Shown: positions 12,468 to 56,672, counted from the stretch's first letter. The stretch: DNA of 64,000 nt from Conus ventricosus (GCA_018398815.1 CM031595.1:45628551-45692550); one strand, 5' to 3'. Numbers and translations are program-made. The notes: a model not told the origin generated them from the letters alone.

Positions 12468-12984
12468 CAAAAACATCTCTGTTAAGAATCTTGAATGGAT
12501 AGAAAGATCAAAGAAGTGTATAGAAAAACAAATCTCTTGTCTGCATCCTTCAGCTGAACATGCAATTCACCCCCAACCCCTTTAACCCTTATCAAGGTTA
12601 GCACTACCAGTTATCTGAAAAGTACTGCCACTAGTCGAGATCCTGCTGTTTGACATACACAGCTTGAACCAACTTGTGTTTCTTTTCTCTTCTTCTATTT
12701 TTTTTTTTTCTTTTTTGTTTCATAATTTTGATTTTGACCAACTTTCCTTTAAGGTGTGTGCTTCTTAACCGATATGGACCTCCCTTAAATGCATGTTTAA
12801 TCCAAGAATACTCAACATGTCCATGACATGCCTGTCCGAGTAGAGAAAAGCATAGCAAAGAGAGACGGGAGAATATACTGAATTATGTTGATCTTGGTAG
12901 CTGACTCTTGCATAGTCAGTGGAATCTCTTACTGAACTCGCAGAAATGAATGTAAGACTTTTTAGAGCCTGTAGTCTATTCATT

Positions 12985-13170
12985 AAGATTGCATATATGT
13001 TATTGATTTCATTTGTTGGCTTTGTGTTTAATCCATGCTGTAGTGAAGATTGCATATATGTTATTGATTTCATTTCTTGGCTTTGTGTTTAATCCATTGC
13101 TGTAGTGGAAGATTGCATATATGTTATTGATTTCATTTGTTGGCTTTGTGTTTAATCATGCTGTAGTGGC
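12985..13170. repeat. three tandem copies of a 61-63 bp unit
   Basis: Units begin with GATTGCATATATGTTATTGA at 12987, 13048 and 13111 and end with TTTAATCCATGCTGTAGTG. The copies are nearly identical, so the duplication is recent. No coding content was recognised. Confidence 0.9.
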
Positions 13171-13636
13171 AGGAAATTGGTACAGCAGGTTGAACACAGA
13201 CAGGTGTAGATGAAAAGACAAAAAAGAAAAATGGGTTCTGGCCTAAAAAGAAATCCAGGAGCTATGATTTTTTTCCCCTGGTTTGAGCATTTGTTTGAAA
13301 TGAACAGATACCTTTTACATGATTTTTTTTTCTTCTCCATTCCAAGTCATGAATGGCATTGCTCAGTTGGACACTTTGCTGTGTTCTGTGTTCTAGTCAA
13401 TCGTGCCCAGTCTATTTTGGCTGTCAGTGTTCTTGTTTTAACAAAAGACCCTTTTTACACCAATCTGATGTTTTTTTAGCTTATGTGCATATTGCTAATA
13501 AACTTCATAATCCATGCCAGTGGTAAGAGTCAGTATTTTATTCTGTGAAATGACATGGTTGAAAGTATTTTGCGAAAGAGTAAAAGGTTGTTAACTTCAT
13601 GTTAAATAATTGCAAGCACTACGCAAGAGTAAATAA

Positions 13637-13960
13637 GAATCAGTCTTTGTTTGGTGATTTTAAAGCAATGCACCAGTTTCTGTACTGACACCCCAACAAT
13701 CATCATCAGTACGATCCATTGATATACACAGTGGATCTTCAGCCTGTATTTAGTATGAAAAAATATGTTCTAAAAGAGGAGCTTTCTCAATTTGATGAGA
13801 ATCAGTATTTGTTTGGTGATTTTAAAGCACTGCACCATTTTTTTTTTACTGACACCCCAAAATCATCATCAGTAGGGTTGATGGATATACACAGTGGATT
13901 TTCAACCAGCATTGAGTACAAAAAGATATGTTCTGAAGAGGTAGCGTTCACAATTAAGAT
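13637..13960. repeat. two tandem copies of a 162-bp unit
   Basis: Units start at GAATCAGT at 13637 and 13799. They share blocks such as TTTGGTGATTTTAAAGCA and ATATACACAGTGGAT with about 85 percent identity by eye. An open frame crosses both but matches nothing I know. Confidence 0.8.
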
Positions 13961-14097
13961 ATACGTGGATAAAAGAACCACCACCACAACCAAAAAACAT
14001 CAAATTGGATTATAGCTGAATCCCAGTAACTTTCCCATGTTCTACTATGCACACCTCCCTATTCTCCCCTTCCCCCTCTCCCTCCTCCTCCTCCTCG

Positions 14098-14150
<53 letters not shown>

Positions 14151-14352
14151 ACACACACACACCACCACCACACCACACACACACCAACACACCACACCAC
14201 ACCACACCACACACACACACACCACACCACCAACACCACACCACACCACACCACACACACACACCACACCACACACACACACACCACACCACACACACCA
14301 CACACACCACACCACCCCACACCACACCACACACACACACACACACACACAT
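14098..14352. repeat. (CA)n / (CCACA)n compound microsatellite
   Basis: About 250 bp of CA repeats mixed with CACACC and CCACA pentamer/hexamer runs. The long open frames in it on both strands are compositional artefacts. Confidence 0.95.
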
Positions 14353-14639
14353 CCTGCCATAAGTGTTCTCTTCATTGAATGGTCATAATATGAAAATTTA
14401 TATAGCATCTAAAAAAAATTCTTTTTTAATCTACTGCAGAAACCTCCGAAAATAAAAATTACCTTTCATCCTCACTTATCTCTGACCCTCCTCCTCAACT
14501 ACACCCCAATTTACCATCCTGCTCCTCCCCAGACCTTACCCCACCAAAACTAATTTATATACTACAGACAATCAAGTCAACTGGACAGTTAGTCTTTGAA
14601 AGTTTCCTTCTCTTGGCAATCATTGTACCATGGTTTGGA

Positions 14640-14675
<36 letters not shown>

Positions 14676-14967
14676 TGTGCGGGCGTGCATGCGTGCGTGT
14701 GGAGAATGAAAAGACAAGCGTTGTAGCTGATGTAAAAATAATGACTTATCACTTTGTTGCCTTACCTCGCTGCCATTTTTTTTTCTCCCCAGTTCCACGA
14801 TTATTTCTTTGCTTTGCGCTTTATATAATTCTGATGATTCATTCTTGAAAATGAATCATCATTTGACCTACAATGTAATCTCTGTCTGTGTCTAAGCTGT
14901 TACACAGACAAATTTGCAATACATACTGAAATGTAGAAGAAAATCACTCCAGAATGCCTTCAGTACT

Positions 14968-15050
14968 GATCTGTGTAAAGGTACATTGATCTGTGTAGTA
15001 AGGTACATTGATCTGTGTAAAGGTACATTGATCTGTGTAAAGGTACATTG
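14968..15050. repeat. four to five tandem copies of a 20-bp unit
   Basis: The unit GATCTGTGTAAAGGTACATT is repeated head to tail, with one copy altered to GTAGTAAGG. Confidence 0.9.
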
Positions 15051-15602
15051 AAAACATATTTTTGTCCCTTTCTTCATATGCCAAAGAAGCATTTTGTTTT
15101 CAGTCACATATGTGTTGACCATGAATATATCCCAGAGGATATGGTGAGTATCTGTCTTCTTTGCACCGTTTGCCTGTCAATCCATATTTTTATCTTTTAC
15201 TTGTTTTCACACAGGACAATGGAATTAACTAATTGTTTGGAAAGCTTTAATAAAGAAAAGTTATTCTCAATCCAAATTCCCATCCAATCCAAGCACCCTT
15301 ATCATGCACTGTGTATGTGTTTGCGTTTTTTGCCAGTTTGGACAGTATTTTGATTTTGTTGTCATTTATTGCCAGTTTTAGCATGTATCAATTTTGGGGT
15401 ATATGGCATACTGGGTCATTAATATCCGCGTAAAATCGTTATCCAGCTTCTAACATTTTATTTACATGAAAAGCACTGAATAAAGTTACTGGAATGAAAA
15501 AAAAAGTGTGGGATTTTACTATGAAATAAATAGAAATATGTGAAGTTCTTTTTCATTTTATGTTTTCTCTGTCTGTCTGTCTGTCTGTCTTTTTCTGTAT
15601 CT

Positions 15603-15889
15603 CGCAGACTCCATGGAAACCTTGTTCAGAGATGTCCCACCTGATGTGATCTTTGAGTTTCTGAGGAGATTAACATTTTTCATCTGATCTAAGATTTTAC
15701 GGAGGAAAAAGTTTCAACAAAATTTCCGGTGTATTTTCAGAAGGTGTGTTTTAATGTTTTGAAAGGTTGTGTGAATGAGTTTTGTAAAATTTTCTTTTAT
15801 TTTTATTATACAACTTGTGAGTTGACTTGAATGCGGTGACAACCTTGATACAGCCTTTTGTGGTTGTCTGCGTTACAAGCAACATTACC
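15603..15889 (+). mobile_element. 5'-truncated LINE 3' fragment (RNase H-bearing, I-like family)
   Basis: Reads on the + strand into the same C-terminus as the LINE at 29306-32835: a LFRDVPPDVI..FLR stretch followed by a stop. The family 3'UTR follows and ends near TACAAGCAACATTACC. Divergence from the big copy is roughly 20-25 percent by eye, so this is an older insertion. Confidence 0.8.
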
Positions 15890-16010
15890 CCCCTACTGTC
15901 ACTCTCTCTGCAAAACAACAGTTATTTTCTAATGACAAACACTCCTTGCCCTTTGGAGCAGAAAATTAGCTTGTGTTATTAATGATGAGGATAGAGTTTG
16001 CAATAATAAC

Positions 16011-18720
16011 TTGCCCACATTCAGTTACACTACGAATTATCCACACTCTGCTACTCCACTGACTTGCCCATATCCTGTAACATCTTGCACCACCTCTGAT
16101 TTGCCCACATCTTGCACACCTCTGATTTGCCCACATCCTGCACCACCTCTGATTTCCCCCACATCTTGCACCACCTCTGATTTGCCCACATCTTGCACCA
16201 CCTCTGATTTGCCCACATCTTGCACACCTCTGATTTGCCCACATCTTGCACCACCTCTGATTTGCCCAGATCTTGCACCACCTCTGATTTGCCCAGATCT
16301 TGCACCACCTCTGATTTGCCCAGATCTTGCACCACCTCTGATTTGCCCAGATCTTGCACCACCTCTGATTTGCCCACATCTTGCACCACCTCTGATTTGC
16401 CCACATCTTGCACCACCTCTGATTTGCCCAGATCTTGCACCACCTCTGATTTGCCCACATCTTGCACCACCTCTGATTTGCCCACATCTTGCACCACCTC
16501 TGATTTGCCCACATCTTTCACCACCTCTGATTTGCCCACATCTTTCACCACCTTTGATTTGCCCACATCTTGCATCACCTCTGATTTGCCCACATTTTTC
16601 ACGACCTCTGACTTGTCCAGATCTTGCACCATGTTCACCTCTGATTTGCCCACATCTTGCACCACCTCTGATTTGCCCACATCTTGCACCACCTTTGATT
16701 TGCCCACATCTTGCACCACCTCTGATTTGCCCCACATCTTGCACCACCTCTGATTTGCCCACATCTTGCACCACTTCTGACTTGCCCACATCTTGCACCC
16801 TTACCTGACCACATTTTTCACCACCTCTGACTTGTCCACATCCTGCAACACCGTGACTTGCCCACACCCAGCAAACTTGCCTATTTCTGCAACACAACAT
16901 CTTGCCTGCATCCTGCAATACGGTGACTTGCCCACATCCTACTACACCATACATTTGCCAACGTCCTGCCACACCACTGACTTGCCTACATCCTACTGTG
17001 CCATGACTTGCCCACATCCTACTGTGCCATGACTTGCCCACATCCTACTGTGCCATGACTTGCCCACATCCTACTGTGCCATGACTTGCCCACATCCTAC
17101 TGTGCCATGACTTGCCCATATCCTACTGTGCCATGACTTGCCCACATCCTACTGTGCCATGACTTGCCCATATCCTACTGTGCCATGACTTGCCCACATC
17201 CTACTGTGCCATGACTTGCCCATATCCTGCTTCACCATTGACTTGCCCTTATCCACTCACCATGAGTACGTACTACTATGTTCCGACCTGCCTGCATCCT
17301 GCGATGGCTTGCCTGCGTCCTGCTGCGACACATTCTGCCATAAATCGACATGTTCAAATTCTGTTACACCATAAACTTTATCCATATCCAGCTACACCAT
17401 TGACTTACCTTCATCCTTCATCCTGCTGCACTACGACTTGCCCTTATTCTGTTCCAGCATGACCCGCCTACATACTGCTACACTAGGACTTGCCTGCTTC
17501 CTACCAAAACATCATTTGCCTGTATTCTTCTAGGATAGGACTTGCCCGCATCCTGCCATAGTTTGACTCGCTTGAACCCTGTTACACCATAAACTTGTTT
17601 ATGTTTTGCTGTACCATTGACTTGCCTTCATCCTGTTACACCACGACTGGCTAGCATACTGCCACACGATGACACTATAGACTTGTCTATGTCTTGCTAT
17701 ACCATTGACTTGGCCTCATCCTGTTACACCATGGTCCATGACTGGCTAGCATACTGCCACACGATGACACTGTAGTCTTGTCTATGTTTCACTGTGCATT
17801 GACTTGCATTCATCCTGTTACACCACGACTGGCTAGCATACTGCCACACGATGACACTATAGATTTGTCTATATTTTGCTGTGCTACTGACTTGCCTTTA
17901 TCCTGTTACACCACGACTGGCTAGCATACTGCCACACTATGACTTGCCAGCACGTTGCTATGACTTGGCTGATCCTGCCACAACATGGCTTGCCTGATCC
18001 TGCCACAACATGACTTGCCCGCACCCTGCCACACCAGCAACTTGCCCTCGTCCTGCTGTACCATGACTTGCCTTATCCTGCAACACCTCAACTTGCCTGC
18101 ATCAGGCCATAACATCACTTGCCTGCATCCTGCCATAGCCTGACTTACTCAGATCCTGTTACACCACAAACTTGTCCACATCCTGCTTAAACACTTGACT
18201 TGTCCACATTCAGCTACACCACTGATTTGCATTCATCTTGGTGCACACACCATCAACTTGCCCATCTGCTATACTATTGACTTTCCACCATCCTGCTACA
18301 CTGCTGATTGCCCCACGACCTGCTATACTATGACTTGCCCACATCTTGGCACATCACAGCCTTCCCACATTCTCCTGCACCATGATTGCCCCACGACCTG
18401 CTATACCATGACTTGCCCACATCTTGGCACATCACAGCCTTCCAACATTCTCCTGCACCATGATTGCCCCACAACCTGCTATACCATGACTTGCCCACAT
18501 CTTGGCACACCACAGCCTTCCCACATTCTCCTGCACCATGATTTGCTCATAAACTGGAGTATGTCAATGGCTTGCCCACATCCTGATGCAACATGATTCA
18601 CAGATATTCCATCACAGGAGCACCTGCCTGTATCCTGATGTAGTATGACTTGCCCATATTCTGCTACACCATATTTTTTGCCCTTATTTTGCCACATTAC
18701 GATCTGCGTATACCTTGATA
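16011..18720. repeat. 2.7-kb minisatellite array of 26-27 bp units
   Basis: The array shifts in unit from left to right. From about 16080 to 16860 the unit is 27 bp (TTGCACCACCTCTGATTT + GCCCACATC, about 28 copies). From about 16985 to 17235 it is 26 bp (CATCCTACTGTGCCATGACT + TGCCCA, about 10 copies). Degenerate relatives of the same core, ACTTGCC..CATCCTGC..CACCA, then continue to about 18700. Three copies of a 77-78 bp higher-order unit lie at 18306-18541. Because 27 is a multiple of three, the first block gives open frames up to 334 codons on the - strand with 9-residue periodicity. I treat these as artefacts. Confidence 0.93.
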
Positions 18721-18842
18721 TAACTGAGCTGGCTTGCCCAGGACAGAGAGGGCTGGAGGGAGCTTGTTGGCGCCTTATGTTCCGGAATGTGGGATGAAGA
18801 GGATGAAGTAAGTAATACCTTGATATATCATTACTATATCCC

Positions 18843-19137
18843 TGACACACCTTTTTCTACTCCAACTGGCTCCTACGCACAATTGAGTTTGCTATGGGCT
18901 CAGATGGGAAGACTGGGACCACACAGTCCAGTTTCATCCACTTAATGGATCTATCTCTGAGAGTGTTGCTCAAATTTCCTGACCAACACTGCAGGTGTCT
19001 GTATCTCATCGGGCCTGGTTGATGCTGGGATATATCATGAAAGTAAGCGTAGAGCACAGCCCTGTCATACAGTCTCAGACAGGAATGGAAATCTGTAGCA
19101 TCATCTTCATCATCCTCATTCTCATTGATCTGCATAA
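18843..19137 (+). mobile_element. SINE-like interspersed repeat, family B, fragment
   Basis: Closely matches the central part of the repeats at 35935-36770 and 44765-45600. Shared blocks include GAGTTTGCTATGGGCTC, GTGTTGCTCAAATTTCCTGA and ATATATCATGAAAG. It lacks the tRNA-like head and the distal part. Confidence 0.8.
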
Positions 19138-19339
19138 AAAAAAAGAAGAAAAAATCCTGATGCTGCATGCTTGGATCTACATTCTGCCACAGTTTGACCT
19201 GCCTCTCTCCCGATGCACCATGAACTTGCCGATATCCTGCTTCACCATGACTCACACGTTTTCTGCTACGCAGTGACCTGCCTGTATCCGGACGTACTAT
19301 GACCTGTTAACCTCTAGGTCGCCAGCCGTGATGGGAACA

Positions 19340-20075
19340 CAGGTTTCAGTGTAGCTCTTGTTCGAAGACTGTAAAGAGGGCAGTAGATCATGTGCACTCC
19401 TACAAAGAAGGCTGTACAGATGACTGTCAAGTGTTCTCCCTGTTGGAAGACTAATATTGACTATAAGTTAAGTGTACCCTTTGTCAGAAGACCAAAAAAT
19501 ATTGTGGGTCAACTGCAGCCCTTGGTAGAAGACTAAAAGTGATCGTGGGTCATCTATAGCCCATATCAGAATATTGAAAATGACTATGGGTCATATATAT
19601 CCCTTGCTAGAAGACTGAAAATGACTGAGGTTGAAGTCTATTCATTGTTCAAAGATTTTAAAAAAACAACCAACAAATGAAAGTCACGAGTATTCCTTGC
19701 TGGGATGTAAAAATGGCTGAGGGTTTTGTGCAGTCCTTGTACAAGGGCTGTATATATGACCATTGATCCAGTGTAGCATTACTTTGAGGGCTGTTGATTG
19801 GACAATGGATCAAGTATAGCTTTAGTTACAAAGCTGTGAATCTAGCTGTGGGTCAAATGTAGCTTTAGTTACCAGGCTGTGAATATGTGTGGGACAAGTG
19901 CAGCTTTAGTTAGAAGACTTTGACAATGGATCTGATGTAGTTTAGAAGGCTGTGAACATGGCAGTTGCTAAAAGTACAGCTTAGATTAGAATTTTGTGAA
20001 TGTAACTGAGGGTCAAGCGTAGCTTTTTGTTAAAAGGCTGTGGATATGAAAGAGGGTTAAGCGTGATTTAAGAAC
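19340..20075. repeat. degenerate tandem repeat, about 55-65 bp period
   Basis: Recurrent blocks of the type AGAAGACTGAAAATGACT, GGGTCAAGTGTAGCTTTAGTT and AGGCTGTGAA recur roughly every 60 bp with heavy divergence. No coding content was seen. Confidence 0.7.
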
Positions 20076-20100
20076 ACCGTGAACTAATGTATGCAATGGT

Positions 20101-20178
20101 TGATACAGAAGGTTAGATAATGTTGCTTATAGCCCAGCTGACCGCAAAGGGCCACATCAGGGCTGTGATACAGAAGGT
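20101..20178 (-). mobile_element. 52-bp LINE 3'-end insertion with 13-bp target-site duplication
   Basis: Direct repeats TGATACAGAAGGT (20101-20113 and 20166-20178) flank a 52-bp insert at 20114-20165. The insert contains AATGTTGCTTATAGCCCAGC and GGGCCACATCAGGGCTG, the 3' end of the LINE family at 29306-32835. It is a second example of extreme 5' truncation. Confidence 0.85.
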
Positions 20179-21010
20179 GCAGGCACGTAAATTTGCTATG
20201 CTGAAGAACAGTCCAGCCCCAAATACTCGGGTATGAACAAAAATACCCAACTCAAGAGAAAATTGTGGTGATATATGGTTTTGGATTGAGGGAGATAGGT
20301 GCAATAAGGCTTTCAGTCCCCACCCACCAACTCCACTTAAAAACTAAACAAACACAAAAAGTCCATGTTTGTGTACACAGACACACACACACACACCTCT
20401 CAGTCTTCAACCTTCTGGGTGGTATCACTTAAGGTAGCAGTCTTAAGACATGAAATAAAAAAAAAAGACATTCCCATCCATACACTCACTACTACACAAA
20501 GTGATTTGTTACCGTAATATCCACAAAGTAAGGTGAATATTCCTTTCTGCTTACAATCCTCACTTTGCCAAACAACCTAAAGAATTTCCATAACTTATCA
20601 CAATGTCGAGAGACCTGTATAACCACTCGAGTGATAGTTTCCACTGAGATCCTGGGAAATCACAGCACGCCTTGTGAAGTCACATGCAGATAAAATCCAG
20701 TACAAAAAGTTTCAAGACTTGGTCTGGGTCTTCGTATGTTTACTGAGAGTACTTACTCATAGTGTGGAATTGTGATCCGTATTCATGTTTGGAGGCGAAT
20801 GTTGACAATGACTTTCAAGGCAAACTTTCGTACAAAGTTTCGGCCTCTTTCTTTTTTTCCCATGATCTTCTCCCTAATTGCTGGAAGTTTTCCACAAGTA
20901 CAACCTTAGATTACTGCTCATATATGATCCCCTTCTTTTCCTGATACTGCTACACACACCTTTCTCCACTCTCAAAGCAGCATGATTAGAAACTTTAAAA
21001 AAGGCATTTA

Positions 21011-21270
21011 GGTAACTGGTGGGACAGTACTTGTGACCTGAATTTGTGTAAAGTATACAAATTTCATGTGTAATGTGAATAAAGATAGCCATTTAAAACT
21101 TCTGTTGGACAGTACTCCTGGCCTGAATTTGTGCCAAGTATACAGACTTGATGTGCAATGGGAATAAAGATAACGGTTTAAGACTTCTGGTGGGACAGCA
21201 CTCTTGACCTGAATTTGTGCAAAGTATACAGACTTGATGTGTAATGTGACTACAGCTAACGATTTAAGGT
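21011..21270. repeat. three tandem copies of an 85-88 bp unit
   Basis: Each unit carries GACCTGAATTTGTG, AAGTATACA and TGTAATGTGAATAAAGATA in that order. Moderate divergence. Confidence 0.85.
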
Positions 21271-24200
21271 AGCCTGGACTTCTATCATGAAGAAAAGTTT
21301 CGAGATGACAAAGAATTCTGGAAACAAAGGTTTGGTTCACCAGTATATAATCAGTGAAACATTTAATAGAAGTTGATCATGGTGGAAGTGCTGTTGAAGG
21401 AAAGCAAAACTCAGTTCTTCCAAGCCTTGATCCTGATTTTACACTTGAAGACACAGGCAATCTCCTTTCCTATGTTGCAAATCAAACAAAAGTCATGTAT
21501 GTTAGAAGGATAGAAAGCAGACACTTTTAAAATATTGATAAAAGGAATCCGAGTTCTCTTGCCGAAACTCTTGACTGCCAAAATCAAAATCATCTCTTAA
21601 TCCACAGAGTGCCCCAGGACAGATCTTTTTTGTTGTTGTCATTGTCACTGTAATAATTTTCAAGGCCATATTTATGGACGAGGATATCAAAATTTGTGCC
21701 CATTAGAATGCCTGATACGTACACTTGAATTATTATGATCTAGTGGTGTATCACAGCCACAGGGAAGCTTGGACATTGATTGGAATGTAAGTACCCCCTC
21801 CCCTTTCCACCACTCAGTATACACCCTTCAACTCACTGGCCTTGCTTTCTCCCCTGGCACACCCCAAGTCACCCAGAATACTGTAACTTGATAGCAGATG
21901 AAAACCTGAGTGATCAGCAATCATTTTTTTTTTTCTCTGAGTAACTGACAGGTGGTGGGGTTGGGGTGGACAGGGTATACTGGCATGTAAAGTTATTTTT
22001 GTCACCTTCACGGTGCAAAATATTGTAAACTGTTAAATGAATATCTAAAACCACTCCATGAAAAACTATGTTTGTCGTCTTCATGGTGCAGCAAACTATT
22101 GTAAACGGTGAAATAAATATCTAAAACCACTTTAAATGGATAGTTTATTAATCTACCTAAAAAAAAGATGGTGTATACTTTTAATATTTATCTTGCTATA
22201 ATTTTTGTTTCCTTGTTGCCCTTTGTAGGCAAAATGACTGATGGTGAAGGGGTTAACTGGAATTAGTGTTTTCCCTCACCCATGTGAACTTGTACCAGAC
22301 ATTCTGTCTGTCCTCACCCTTCTGAACTTGTGTCACATATTCTGTCTCTCCTCTTCTATGTGAACCTGTATAAAAAAAAAAATTCCATCATTCCTCAATC
22401 TTGTAGATCGTCACCCTTCTGAACTTGTGTCACATATTCTGTCTCTCCTCTTCTTTGAGAACCTGTATAAAAATTTTTTTCCATCATTCCTCACTCTTGT
22501 AGATTCATTACGTCTTTCTTCATAATTATGAACCAGTACCAAAGTTCTGTCTTTCCTCACCATTGTGAAATCATATAAGAAATTCTATCTTTCTAATCAT
22601 AATGAAATTCTGTCTGCCACATCCTGACAACTAACAAAGAGTCCACTACCAGGAAAAAAAGACTGGAACACTGCAGTCTCTTAAAACATTTGAAATGGGA
22701 ACGTAATTCTTCAACATCTTTCAATCATGAGATGTTGAAACTGGACAAAATTGATCACTGACCTTGTTATGATATCCATTTATCTGATACTTGCTCAAGA
22801 AAATTGCTTTCATTCTTTGTTTCTTAATAAGGAAGTTGATGGGGGAAAAAATCAGCAACTGAAGTTTACACGTTATGCTGCTGAAAGAAATCACTAGCAT
22901 TTTGTTTCGTTGCTCTCTTTCCGTCTCTCTTGGTTTCTCTCTCTCTCTCTCTCCCACACACGCACCAAACACATGCACACAAAGCATGCAAACAGGTTTA
23001 CTGCACATGTAATACAGGTGAAACAGTTAACAAAAAACCAGCAACTTGATGCTTTCCTCAAAGTGTTTATTTCATCTTTTGTTCACTTATAAATCTTACT
23101 TTTCATGATTTTCTTTCCCACCACAGCACACTTATTAAAACATACACTAAATTAAACAGACACAAACAGATGATGCTAAAAACAAAACATAAACAGAGCA
23201 TAATTATCTTAGATATGCATAACAAACATCCAAAGTTACTGTAGGTATTGCCAGTATGGTGGGAATGTAAAAATGAGCAGAAATAAAACGTACATTACCA
23301 GGCAGTGGGATCACAAAAGTTGCAAGTTGTTTGTTTGTTTGTGATGAAAACTGCAGCACGGGTAACTTGGATAACGATGATACATTTGCATGCCCAACTT
23401 CTGCTCATGAATGATACATATGTGCGCGAGCAGCATACAAGCAGGTACACACCACATCCCATACAGGAAAAGAAAGTAAATTTGAGACAGACGAAGAGAA
23501 ATAAAAACAATATCCCAGACAGAAAAAGAAAATAATATTGAGACAGACAAAAGAAACAGAAACAAAATATGTGGGCCATTTGCTCCATCTGTAATCAAAT
23601 CCAATGACCTTTCCAGTCAAGACCTCGGACAAAAAAAACAGGTTGGGGAATGTGGAGAAAACACTCCCAATACCATAACAAAAGTGCTGCTAAAACCAAA
23701 CAAAAAAGAAAGACACTGGGTGAGGTACACACACTCCACAAAATAATGCCAGCATCAGTAGACATTTCTGAATGCACAGTTGGCAGGATAGCAATGTCAA
23801 CTTTCTTTCTTTTTTCCCCCCTTTCTGATGGTGACTGAAAGAAAAACAGTGATTGTGGTGCATGCATGGTTATCAAAGTCTATGACATCGTGTAGAGAAT
23901 TGTGCAACAGTGAGAATTGAGATCTCGAAACAGAAAACTGTGATGGATTCTCCACCTCTGTCTTTTTTCTGTCAGCTTGTCTTTCCAAATGTTGAGCAGC
24001 TTTCGTGCCATTCATACCTCACACTGTTCAGTTTTCATTTGATGCAGGACTCACGATTTGCTTCACATTGTATGAAGATAAATAATTGTACTTTGGGGCG
24101 CAAAAGTATGTTTCACAAATAAAGAAAAGACAACGAAACAATAACATTGTTTTCACAACTCGAATCACACACTGCCATGACCCGTGTTTAAGATTATACA

Positions 24201-24571
24201 CCAGATGATGAATTGAAACTCAAAACACGTGGGCACTAGGACACAGTCGTTAAACATTAAAACACAGATACCGTTGTCTATCTTTGTCTGTACTTTAACA
24301 TTTCTTTCATGACCTCACGCATTCCAATCCTTTACACACACACACACATCTAAAACAGTCATATATTGTACTTTTTGGCCTCATTACTTTTTAAAATTTT
24401 TTATTTACATAACAAACATGAGTGAAAAAAAAAAAAAAAATCCAACTAATGCAGCTTATCTAACATAATCATTGGAGTTTATCTTATCCATATTTGGTTA
24501 TTTTCTTTCCTATTAATGTAAAGACATGAATCTGACAAAATTATCTACTAGCTAAAACACAAACACCCGTT

Positions 24572-24634
<63 letters not shown>

Positions 24635-25261
24635 CAGGAAGAAACTCTTGGGAGAGGTTGACAGCAGGTCTTCAGAAAAGAAACCCCCTCAGACAAGTGT
24701 TTCGGCCCTGAACTCCTTACACTCTAAGGGGGCCAGACCACATCCAGGTCATGACTCCCAGACGCCCTTCTACTGCCAAACATCCACTGGCACACACACA
24801 TACACACACACACACCCATCACCACAGCTACCACTATCACCATAAATAATAATCAAACGATGAAATTTGATCTTTTTGGGGCCTAGAACCCTGATGGTTG
24901 TTGTGTCAGCACCCTTCTGGGGTTAAAAGCACATCTAGCTTGACTAGACACTGCTCCAAATACAGCTCACTAATGATTTTACTCAGACTTTTCTTACTTG
25001 ATGAACGCCTGGTAAAAATGATGAAGTCCACTCATTTGGTGTTCAAACTATGTTCATATGAAATAAAAGCAACTACAATGAGTATTCCACAGGAGAAGAA
25101 CCTTCAACATTTGAATAAATCTTAGAATCATATAAAATGTATAATATAAAAAGTTTGAATGTTATGAATAATATTTACTGATTAGTTCATGCATGGAACT
25201 GGTGTCCATTTATCTCTCTCAGGTATGAGTATGTTGAATTTGATTTGGATAATCTCAGATA

Positions 25262-25321
<60 letters not shown>

Positions 25322-25326
25322 GTGTG

Positions 25327-25418
<92 letters not shown>

Positions 25419-25560
25419 TATATGTGTGTGTGTGCGTGCGCGCGCATGCATGTGCATGTGTGGTGTGAATTGTGTGTGTGCGCGTACTGTGTGTGTGTTG
25501 TAGTGTGTGTTTGTGTGTTGTGTGTGTGTGTATGTGTGTGGTGTGTGTATGTGCATGCAT
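25262..25560. repeat. (GT)n / (GTGC)n compound microsatellite
   Basis: A (GT)n tract followed by about 20 GTGC tetramers and further GT-rich sequence. Confidence 0.95.
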
Positions 25561-26167
25561 GTGTGTACATGAAATACATGGCTGCATGCAAAATTATCTT
25601 GTACTGTTCCTGTTTGTCAACATGGATGGATAAATATGGGTAAACATTTGTTGATATGCAAAGTTGGGCACTAGAGTATATATGCGAGAGCAAACACACG
25701 TGTGTTCATCTGCACTCTAGTGCAGGAACGCGCACATACTCAAGTGCAAGCTCTTTAGAGTAATAGCCTTCACCTTTTGTCCGTCATTAACATAAAACTC
25801 TTTGCCACTGTACACACATTTGTTTTCTTTGGCCATAAAGGTTCCAATCTTGTTACATAAGTTTTCAAATAGTGTCATGATCATTCAGTTCTTAAAATGC
25901 ATGGACATCATTTGAACAACTGTTGTTCCATCTGGCCAACTGACATATGCAGAGGCTGAAAGAAGCCTGACAGCATAGGACAGAAAAACAACAGGAACCA
26001 AAACACACCATCTCTGATCCATATCTATGCATGATGATGAAGAGGTGATGTGAATCACGATAGTGGGCCACAGATAGACAACAGCAATTGCAGCACTTGC
26101 ACACATGAAGCACATATATAAGTCTCTTGAATTGCCTAGTCAAAGAATGATGCCCACTTTGCTTCAG

Positions 26168-56672
<30,505 letters not shown>

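Larger units (their letters stand above)
8027..15600. other. non-coding region with microsatellites and small tandem duplications
   Basis: No gene was recognised in this 7.5 kb. Besides the repeats listed separately, it holds C runs near 10434-10450, (GT)n near 10552-10600, (GT)n near 11921-11969, a (CAA)n tract near 12033-12057, (CA)n near 12420-12467 and (GT)n near 14640-14675. The remainder looks like ordinary AT-rich unique DNA with many stop codons in all frames. Confidence 0.5.
20179..26167. other. non-coding region, partly probable TMEM94 3'UTR
   Basis: No gene was recognised. The part just below 26168 should hold the TMEM94 3'UTR on the - strand; the polyadenylation site was not fixed. 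Contents seen: degenerate roughly 100-bp repeats near 22260-22560 (blocks like GAACTTGTGTCACATATTCT), an A run near 24425, a (CA)n tract at 24571-24631 and a long GT/GTGC tract at about 25262-25560. The rest is unremarkable AT-rich DNA. Confidence 0.5.

Noticed and set aside
14010..14408. Overlapping open frames of about 100-130 codons
   Set aside because: They consist of His-Thr, Cys-Val or Gly/Cys repeats from CA/CCACA microsatellites. The same applies to all other CA/GT tracts.
16037..17041. Long open frames (up to 334 codons) on both strands
   Set aside because: They are produced by the 26-27 bp minisatellite, have strict 9-residue periodicity and are open in several frames at once.
23295..24122. 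Several 60-97 codon open frames on both strands
   Set aside because: Short, mutually overlapping and without recognisable domains or splice-site support.
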